Source of the DNA: Micromonosporaceae bacterium
Lineage (GTDB): Bacteria; Actinomycetota; Actinomycetes; Mycobacteriales; Micromonosporaceae
DNA length: 5,521 bases
Assembly: GCA_019689695.1 (NCBI GenBank)
Contig: JADGHA010000304.1
Span: 1 to 5,521 of the forward strand
Direction: 5' to 3'
Of this stretch, positions 1 to 5,521 are shown piece by piece. How positions within the stretch are numbered: the first letter of the stretch is position 1; each line of letters opens with the position of its first letter. The notes below the pieces were generated by a model. The model searched no databases. It was not told the origin of the DNA and was given only the letters and a program-made list of their open reading frames with translations. Position numbers and translations under genes: made by a program.

Positions 1-38
1 CGGGTGGGCCGCGGAGGCGGGTGGGGCGGTAGTACAGA

Positions 39-1457
<1,419 letters not shown>

Positions 1458-1484
1458 AAGCCGCCGCCGGCGAGTTGTCGGATC

Positions 1485-1506
1485 GCCGGGCCTACCCGCG
1501 CCCGGC
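1485..1506. terminator. Candidate bidirectional terminator hairpin between convergent genes
   Basis: A perfect 7-bp inverted repeat, GCCGGGC (1485-1491) and GCCCGGC (1500-1506), has an 8-nt loop. It lies in the 57-nt gap between the malic enzyme stop (1457) and the dapF stop (1515). There is no T-tract on either side, so it is not a canonical intrinsic terminator. Hairpins lacking a U-tract between convergent genes are commonly proposed as terminators in actinobacteria. Short GC palindromes also arise by chance at this base composition. Confidence 0.4.
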
Positions 1507-1514
1507 CTGGGACC

Positions 1515-2387
1515 TTACCGCGCCTCGGGCGCCTGCAGTGCCAGGCGGCCGGTGGCGACGATGACCGCCGGGCCGGACAGCCAGCAGTGCTTCCCGTCGA
1601 GCGTGACGACCAGCCGGCCGCCCGGCACGTCCACGGTCACCCGGCCGGTGCTGAGCCCGTCCCGCCCCCGGTCGCCGCGGGTCGGCTCTTCTTGGCCGGC
1701 GTCGCGCAGCACCACTGCGGCGACCGCGCATGCGCCGGACCCGCAGGACAGCGTTTCACCCGAGCCACGCTCGTGCACCCGCATCCGGACGTGCAGATCT
1801 GCCACCGCTGTCACGAACTCCACGTTGACGCCGGATGGGAACACTGACGGGTCGTACCCCGGGGCCCGGCTCAAGTCCAATGTAGACAACTGCTCGTCGG
1901 TCAGGCCGACACAGACGAGGTGCGGGTTTCCACAGTCGACAACGGTGCCGGTGAAGGTCTGCCCGTTCACCGTCGCCGTGCTGGTGCCCCCGATGCGTGG
2001 CGGGGCCAGGGCGGCCGAGATGTCCCGCTCCCCCACCACGGCGCGCACCACGCCGGCCCGGGTCGCCACCGGCAGCCCGGCCGGATCCGGCCCGGCCAGG
2101 CCGGAGTCGACCAGGTAGCGGACGAAGACCCGGACGCCGTTGCCGCACATCTCCGCGTAGGAGCCGTCCGCGTTCCGGTAGTCCATGAACCATTCGGCCT
2201 CGCCGCTGTACCCGACCGCGTCGGGATGCTTGGCCGCCCGGACCACGCGCAACAGGCCATCCGCGCCGATCCCCCGCCGGCGGTCGCAGATCTGGGCGAC
2301 CAGCGCGGGCGTCAGCTCCAGCCGGCCGTCCGGATCGGGCAGGATCACGAAGTCGTTGCCGGTCCCGTGGCCCTTGGCGAACTCCAT
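1515..2387 (-). CDS. dapF: Diaminopimelate epimerase DapF (290 aa)
   Basis: Cofactor-independent epimerase converting LL-diaminopimelate to the meso form, the precursor of lysine and of the peptidoglycan cross-link. Both active-site cysteines are present: Cys81 in MCGNGVR (80-86) and Cys215 in SCGSGACA (214-221). Other family signatures are GHGTGNDF (6-13), DCGNPH (151-156) and ERGSGET (206-212). A polar insert of about 15 residues (231-245, rich in Gly, Arg and Asp) sits before the last strands and is probably a surface loop. I chose the ATG at 2387 because the family motif follows at once. A GTG at 2393, two codons upstream, overlaps the miaA stop as GTGA and is a real alternative (292 aa). 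No strong ribosome site is visible, so translation is probably coupled to miaA, whose stop lies two bases upstream. It is the last gene of the minus-strand cluster visible here. The much longer open frame upstream is a composition artefact. Confidence 0.97.
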   Translation of the reverse strand: MEFAKGHGTGNDFVILPDPDGRLELTPALVAQICDRRRGIGADGLLRVVRAAKHPDAVGYSGEAEWFMDYRNADGSYAEMCGNGVRVFVRYLVDSGLAGPDPAGLPVATRAGVVRAVVGERDISAALAPPRIGGTSTATVNGQTFTGTVVDCGNPHLVCVGLTDEQLSTLDLSRAPGYDPSVFPSGVNVEFVTAVADLHVRMRVHERGSGETLSCGSGACAVAAVVLRDAGQEEPTRGDRGRDGLSTGRVTVDVPGGRLVVTLDGKHCWLSGPAVIVATGRLALQAPEAR

Positions 2388-2389
2388 GC

Positions 2390-3295
2390 TCACGATGATC
2401 CCAGGCGGGCCAGTTCCAGGGCCGCCGGCACCAGATCCGGGCGGGCCGCGTCCAGCCAGTGCACCCGCGGATCGCGGCGGAACCAGGAACGTTGCCGGCG
2501 GACGAACCGGCGGGTGGCCCGCACCGTCTCGGCGTACGCCCGCTGCTCGGTCCACTCGCCGTCGAGGAACCGCAGCACCTGCTGGTAGCCGAGGGCCCGG
2601 CTGGCGGTACGCCCCTCGCGCAGGCCGAGCCCGACCAGCTGCCGGACCTCGTCGACCAGGCCGGCCGCCCACATCCGCTCCACCCGCAGCGCGATCCTCT
2701 CGTCCAGTTCGGCCGGTTCGCGGTCCACGCCGATCTGCACCGCGTCGTACACCGGCTTGGGCTGGGGTAGCTCGGCGGTGAACGGTCCGCCGGTCAGCTC
2801 GACCACCTCCAGCGCCCGGACGATGCGCCGGCCGTTACTGGGCAGGATCCGGTCCGCGGCCGCCGGGTCGACCGCGGCCAGCCGGGCGTGCAGCCGCGCC
2901 GGGCCGATCCGGGCCAGCTCCGCCTCCAGCCGCTGGCGCAGGCCCGGGTCGGTGCCGGGGAACTCGAACTCCTCCAGCGCCGCCCGGACGTAAAGGCCGG
3001 ACCCGCCGACCAGCAACGGCACCCGGCCGCGGGCGAGGATGCCGTCGATCGCCGCGCGGGCCAGCCGCTGGTACTCGGCCACGCTCGCCGGCTGGGTGAC
3101 ATCCCAGATGTCCAGCAGGTGATGCGGTACGCCCTCCCGCTCCGCCGCGGTCAGCTTGGCGGTCCCGATGTCCATCCCGCGGTAGAGCTGCATCGAGTCG
3201 GCGTTGACCACCTCGCCGCCGAGGGCGTGCCCCAGGGCGATGCTGAGCGCGGACTTGCCGGCCGCGGTGGGGCCGACGATCGCGATCACGCTCAC
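2390..3295 (-). CDS. miaA: tRNA dimethylallyltransferase MiaA (301 aa)
   Basis: Transfers the dimethylallyl group to N6 of adenosine 37 in tRNAs that read UNN codons, the step before MiaB-type methylthiolation. Visible motifs are the P-loop GPTAAGKS (8-15), NADSMQLYRGMDIGTAK (31-47, with the Asp33-Ser34 pair), VGGSGLY (96-102), SNGRRIVRALEV (153-164), SRALGYQQ (232-239) and the basic RRFVRRQRSWFRRD stretch (262-275). Length is typical of the family. I set the start at GTG 3295 because GGGAGG (3308-3303) lies 7 nt upstream and the P-loop begins soon after. The next GTG (3289) would have 13-nt spacing. The start overlaps the stop of the upstream dioxygenase-like gene by four bases, and the stop lies two bases before the dapF ATG. 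This points to translational coupling across the three genes. The open frame extending to 3640 lies inside the neighbouring gene and is not part of MiaA. Confidence 0.97.
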   Translation of the reverse strand: MSVIAIVGPTAAGKSALSIALGHALGGEVVNADSMQLYRGMDIGTAKLTAAEREGVPHHLLDIWDVTQPASVAEYQRLARAAIDGILARGRVPLLVGGSGLYVRAALEEFEFPGTDPGLRQRLEAELARIGPARLHARLAAVDPAAADRILPSNGRRIVRALEVVELTGGPFTAELPQPKPVYDAVQIGVDREPAELDERIALRVERMWAAGLVDEVRQLVGLGLREGRTASRALGYQQVLRFLDGEWTEQRAYAETVRATRRFVRRQRSWFRRDPRVHWLDAARPDLVPAALELARLGSS

Positions 3296-4014
3296 CGGGC
3301 TGCCTCCCAGCTCGCCACGAAGTAGGCCACGCCGTAGGGCGCGTCGTCGTAGTGCAGCTCGCCACGGTAGCCACGGGCGCTGGCCTGGGCCGCGCCGGCG
3401 AGCACCTGCCACGGCGCCCGGCCGGCCACCAGCAGGCGCGCCGACAACTGCGGGTCGAGCGCGAGCAGGGCCGCGGCGTCCGCGGCCGCGAGGGCACGGG
3501 CCACCTCCTTGTCGTACGCCTCCGCGAGCGGGTCGTCGTAGCCGGGCGCCGCGGTCCCCCGGCAGGCCGAGCCGTCCCCCATCACCAGCAGCGCCACCCG
3601 GTCGTCGGTGCCGGCCAGCTCGGCGCCGATGGCGGCGCACTCCTCAGCCGGCAGTCGGTCGCTGACACATACCCCGGATGTCGGGTTCATGACGCCGGTC
3701 CGGTTGAGCAGCCAGGCGCCAATCAACAAGCTCAGCGGTTCCGCGGGGGGACCGCCGCCCGCATCAAAACGCGACTGATCGGGCAATCCATACCGGGCCA
3801 TGGAAGTGAATTCGAGGTTTTCCACGGTAAATGTCCGTGGCCCGCCGCCCACCGCGACCAATCGGTCCGCGCCGGCGCGCAGCAGCCCGCGTACCGCGGA
3901 TTCCGCGGCGGCGCGCAACGGGTCCAGCTCGGCCGCAGCGCCCGCCGCGAGTTGTGGGACCAACATCGGCGGATGGGGGCAGACCGCCGCGGCAACCAAT
4001 GGCACGCGGTCCAC
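3292..4014 (-). CDS. Class III extradiol dioxygenase subunit B-like (LigB-like) protein (240 aa)
   Basis: Conserved actinobacterial protein resembling the LigB-type class III extradiol dioxygenase fold. The biological role is unknown. Recognisable family stretches are VAAAVCPHPP (7-16), LSLLIGAWLL (94-103), LLVMGDGSACRG (142-153) with APGYDDP (156-162), and DDAPYGVAYFVASW (223-236). There is no signal peptide or membrane segment. The only histidines are His14 and His221. The second N-terminal metal-ligand His expected of true LigB or MEMO enzymes is not apparent, so dioxygenase activity is doubtful. The start is uncertain: GTG 4014 gives the length used here, while GTG 4005 puts the conserved PLVAAAV directly after the initiator. 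Neither has a convincing ribosome site. It is the first gene of the visible minus-strand cluster and overlaps miaA by four bases. Residues about 59-122 use unusually AT-rich codons for this genome. The family call is good; the function is not established. Confidence 0.85.
   Translation of the reverse strand: MDRVPLVAAAVCPHPPMLVPQLAAGAAAELDPLRAAAESAVRGLLRAGADRLVAVGGGPRTFTVENLEFTSMARYGLPDQSRFDAGGGPPAEPLSLLIGAWLLNRTGVMNPTSGVCVSDRLPAEECAAIGAELAGTDDRVALLVMGDGSACRGTAAPGYDDPLAEAYDKEVARALAAADAAALLALDPQLSARLLVAGRAPWQVLAGAAQASARGYRGELHYDDAPYGVAYFVASWEAAR
3303..3308 (-). promoter_or_regulatory. Ribosome binding site of miaA
   Basis: GGGAGG on the minus strand, inside the last codons of the upstream gene, with a 7-nt gap to GTG 3295. 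It is a strong match to the anti-Shine-Dalgarno sequence, and it selects this GTG over the GTG two codons later. Confidence 0.7.
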
Positions 4015-4166
4015 GGTAGCCGGGCACCCGGCGACGGCGGCGGGCGTGGGATCGCCCCGACCCGCCCGGCCGTCGGCCGGCGAGTGAGCCGTCAGGGGTC
4101 ACGGATTCCGGGACGGATGATCACGCCCCGGGCCGGTGGGATGGGTGCGGGGCAGGCAAATCGGCG

Positions 4167-4195
4167 AGGCTAGGACACCGTATGGTCACGGTCAT
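4167..4195 (-). promoter_or_regulatory. Candidate promoter for the LigB-like/miaA/dapF cluster
   Basis: On the minus strand, ATGACC (4195-4190) and TAGCCT (4172-4167) are separated by 17 nt. They resemble the actinobacterial housekeeping sigma pattern of TTGAC-like and TAGRRT-like boxes. Transcription would start near 4160, leaving a leader of roughly 145 nt before GTG 4014. This is a match by eye only; both boxes are imperfect. Confidence 0.3.
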
Positions 4196-4248
4196 CCACA
4201 GGCGCTCGACGCGGACCGGGTCAGACCTGTGAGAATGCGGAAAGAACT

Positions 4249-4276
4249 TTGCCGCGCGCCACTGGCGGCGTATCGT
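4249..4276 (+). promoter_or_regulatory. Candidate promoter for the DUF349 gene
   Basis: TTGCCG (4249-4254) and TATCGT (4271-4276) are separated by 16 nt, each matching four of six positions of the sigma-70-type consensus. Transcription would begin near 4283, giving a leader of about 34 nt before ATG 4317. It is the best-placed candidate found by eye, but it is not a strong one. Confidence 0.35.
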
Positions 4277-4303
4277 CGGGTCCCCCCGGCGGCGCCGGAG
4301 AAC

Positions 4304-4308
4304 GAGGA
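4304..4308 (+). promoter_or_regulatory. Ribosome binding site deciding the DUF349 start
   Basis: GAGGA lies 8 nt before ATG 4317, a good Shine-Dalgarno spacing. The in-frame ATG at 4308 overlaps this site. Its own possible site, GGAG at 4297-4300, is partly buried in the CCGGC/GCCGG hairpin at 4286-4298. This favours 4317. Confidence 0.55.
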
Positions 4309-4316
4309 TGGGCACA

Positions 4317-5521
4317 ATGAGCGACTGGACAGCCTTCGGTCGGGTCGACCCGGACGGCACTGTCTGGGTGAAGACGGCCGCGGGTGAGCGTGCCGTCGGT
4401 TCCTGGCAGGCCGGGACCCCCGAGGAGGGTCTGGCCCACTTTGCCCGGCGCTTCGCCGACCTGGTCACCGAAGTGGACCTGATCGAGACCCGGCTCCACA
4501 CCGGCGCCGCCGACCCGGTGCAGTCGCTGGCCAGCATCCGCCGGCTGCGCGGCTCGCTGGAGACCGCGCACGTGGTCGGCGACCTCGACGGCCTCGCCGC
4601 CCGGCTGGACAAGCTCGCCGCGACGGCCGACGAGCGGGCCGGGGCTGTCCGCGCCGCCCGGGAGGCCGCCCGCGCGGAGGCTGTGGCCCGCAAGACGCTG
4701 CTGGTCGAGGAGGCGGAGAAGATCGCCGCCGAGGCCACGGCGTGGAAGGCGGCGGGCGACCGTCTCAAGGAGATCCTCGAGGAGTGGAAGACGATCCGGG
4801 GGATCGACAAGCGCACCGACAGCGAGCTCTGGAAGCGGTTCGCCGCCGCCCGGGACGCGTTCACCCGCCGCCGTGGCGCCCACTTCGCCAGCCTCGACGC
4901 GCAACGCAAGCAGGCGCAGGCGGTCAAGGAGGAGCTCTGCGCACAGGCCGAGGCGCTGGCCGAGTCGACCGACTGGGCGGCCACCGCAGCCCGGCTCAAG
5001 GAGCTGATGGCGCAGTGGAAGGCCGCGCCGCGCGCCTCCAGGGAGGCCGAGCAGCGGCTGTGGGAACGGTTCCGGGCCGCGCAGGACACCTTCTTCAGCC
5101 GGCGCAGCGAGGTCTTCTCCGCCCGGGACGCCGAGCTGCGCGCCAACCTGGAGCGCAAGCAGCAGCTGCTGGCCGAGGCGGAGGCGCTGGACGTCGACGC
5201 CGACCCGCGGGCCGCGCAGGCGAAGCTGCGGGAGATCCTGGGCCAGTGGCATGACCTCGGGCGGGTTCCGCGCGACTCCGCCGCCGGGCTCGACCGGCGG
5301 CTGCGGGCCGTGGAGGACAAGGTCAAGCAGGCCATGGACGCGGCCTGGCGGCGCACCGAGCCGTCGGCCAACCCGCTGCTGACCCAGATGCGCGAGCAGG
5401 TGGCGGAGGCGGAGGCGCGGCTGGCGCGGGCACGCGCCGCCGGGGACGCCAAGCGGATCCGCGAGGCGGAGCAGGCGCTGTCACTTAAACACATCACCGA
5501 GACCACCAGACCGACCTACAA
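4317..5521 (+). CDS. DUF349-repeat coiled-coil protein, 3'-partial
   Basis: Conserved actinobacterial protein with DUF349 repeats. No biochemical function is known to me, and it is probably cytosolic. The frame gives 401 codons with no stop, but only about 388 residues (to 5480) look genomic; the remainder matches sequencing adapter. Residues 1-135 hold a short N-terminal domain (MSDWTAFGRV...) followed by helical Ala/Arg/Glu-rich sequence. Three related blocks follow at about 138-195, 213-272 and 290-345. Each has a Leu-Lys/Arg-Glu segment, then a Trp (LKEILEEWK, LKELMAQWK, LREILGQWH). The first two also carry an LWxRFxAAxDxF motif (171-182 and 248-259), while the third is degenerate. The C-terminus (354-388) looks coiled-coil. 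The start at ATG 4317 rests on the GAGGA site; ATG 4308 is the alternative. It is transcribed away from the miaA cluster. The frame is continuous, and the minus-strand ORF opposite it is a shadow. Confidence 0.9.
   Translation, partial: MSDWTAFGRVDPDGTVWVKTAAGERAVGSWQAGTPEEGLAHFARRFADLVTEVDLIETRLHTGAADPVQSLASIRRLRGSLETAHVVGDLDGLAARLDKLAATADERAGAVRAAREAARAEAVARKTLLVEEAEKIAAEATAWKAAGDRLKEILEEWKTIRGIDKRTDSELWKRFAAARDAFTRRRGAHFASLDAQRKQAQAVKEELCAQAEALAESTDWAATAARLKELMAQWKAAPRASREAEQRLWERFRAAQDTFFSRRSEVFSARDAELRANLERKQQLLAEAEALDVDADPRAAQAKLREILGQWHDLGRVPRDSAAGLDRRLRAVEDKVKQAMDAAWRRTEPSANPLLTQMREQVAEAEARLARARAAGDAKRIREAEQALSLKHITETTRPTY
5478..5521 (+). other. Probable Illumina Nextera adapter remnant at contig end
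   Basis: Bases 5478-5511 align without gaps to the reverse complement of the Nextera read-2 transposase adapter, 29 of 34 identical. The mosaic-end part (5478-5496) matches CTGTCTCTTATACACATCT at 16 of 19, and 5497-5511 matches CCGAGCCCACGAGAC at 13 of 15. Mismatches are at 5483, 5488 and 5496 (A for T), 5502 (A for C) and 5507 (C for G). The last ten bases would fall in the index and the start of the P7 part; I cannot assign the index. The first CTG may also be genomic. Local composition drops sharply, and the DUF349 protein loses its family-like sequence at this point. Confidence 0.85.

Larger units (their letters stand above)
4015..4316. other. Divergent intergenic spacer
   Basis: This 302-nt spacer separates the minus-strand cluster from the DUF349 gene. 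I see no credible small ORF, tRNA or riboswitch in it. It holds weak promoter candidates for both strands, an ACCGT-N6-ACGGT inverted repeat at 4177-4192, and two short GC hairpins (4066-4080 and 4286-4298). Base composition is very GC-rich near 4020-4085 and more balanced from about 4150 to 4250, as expected where promoters lie. Confidence 0.6.

Noticed and set aside
1..38. Adapter sequence or an upstream gene end at the left edge
   Set aside because: No adapter similarity was seen. The in-frame TAG at 30-32 only limits the malic enzyme start, and 38 bases are too few to assign an upstream gene.
2388..2672. 95-codon N-terminal extension of the dapF frame
   Set aside because: It lies inside miaA in another frame and is Pro/Gly/Arg-rich without motifs. 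The DapF family sequence begins exactly at ATG 2387.
3296..3640. 115-codon N-terminal extension of the miaA frame
   Set aside because: It overlaps the LigB-like coding sequence and has low-complexity Arg/Gly content. A strong ribosome site marks GTG 3295 as the start.
4066..4080. Palindrome CCGGCC-GTC-GGCCGG as an operator or terminator
   Set aside because: Six-base GC stems of this kind are expected by chance here. It has no T-tract and no clear relation to either candidate promoter.
3352..4173. Plus-strand open frame of 273 codons across the LigB-like gene
   Set aside because: Antisense to a gene with recognisable family motifs, and itself without any conserved feature. Long spurious frames are expected at this GC content.
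4121..5506. Minus-strand open frame of 461 codons opposite the DUF349 gene
   Set aside because: Very rich in Ser, Ala and Arg with no recognisable motif. It is the antisense shadow of a clear plus-strand gene with a ribosome site and family repeats, and it starts inside the adapter-like sequence.

Overview
The window is a piece of chromosome from a very GC-rich actinobacterium. Strongly G/C-biased third codon positions, GTG starts and the gene content (an ACT-domain malic enzyme, dapF, miaA and a multi-copy DUF349 protein) fit the Micromonosporaceae (Micromonospora/Actinoplanes-like). That placement is inference from recall, not a database search.

Layout: bases 39-1457 (+) encode an NAD-type malic enzyme with an N-terminal ACT domain. 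A 57-nt gap with a GC hairpin separates it from a convergent minus-strand cluster, read from high to low coordinates. The cluster is a class III extradiol dioxygenase subunit B-like protein (4014-3292), miaA (3295-2390) and dapF (2387-1515). The first two genes overlap by four bases (GTGA), and only two bases separate the miaA stop from the dapF ATG, so the three look like one translationally coupled operon. A 302-nt divergent spacer (4015-4316) holds weak promoter candidates for both directions. A DUF349-repeat protein then starts at 4317 (+) and runs off the window end.

Functionally this is a housekeeping block. It covers a malate-to-pyruvate step, tRNA A37 prenylation (MiaA), meso-diaminopimelate formation for lysine and peptidoglycan (DapF), and two conserved proteins of uncertain role. 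Apart from operon coupling, I see no evidence that the products act in one pathway.

I did not find a new biological system. The most notable observation is technical. The last 44 bases (5478-5521) closely match, with scattered errors, the reverse complement of the Illumina Nextera read-2 transposase adapter. The window therefore probably ends at a contig end contaminated by adapter, and the apparent C-terminus of the DUF349 protein is not genomic. Other points worth a second look are the apparently incomplete metal site of the dioxygenase-like protein and a low-GC segment inside its gene.
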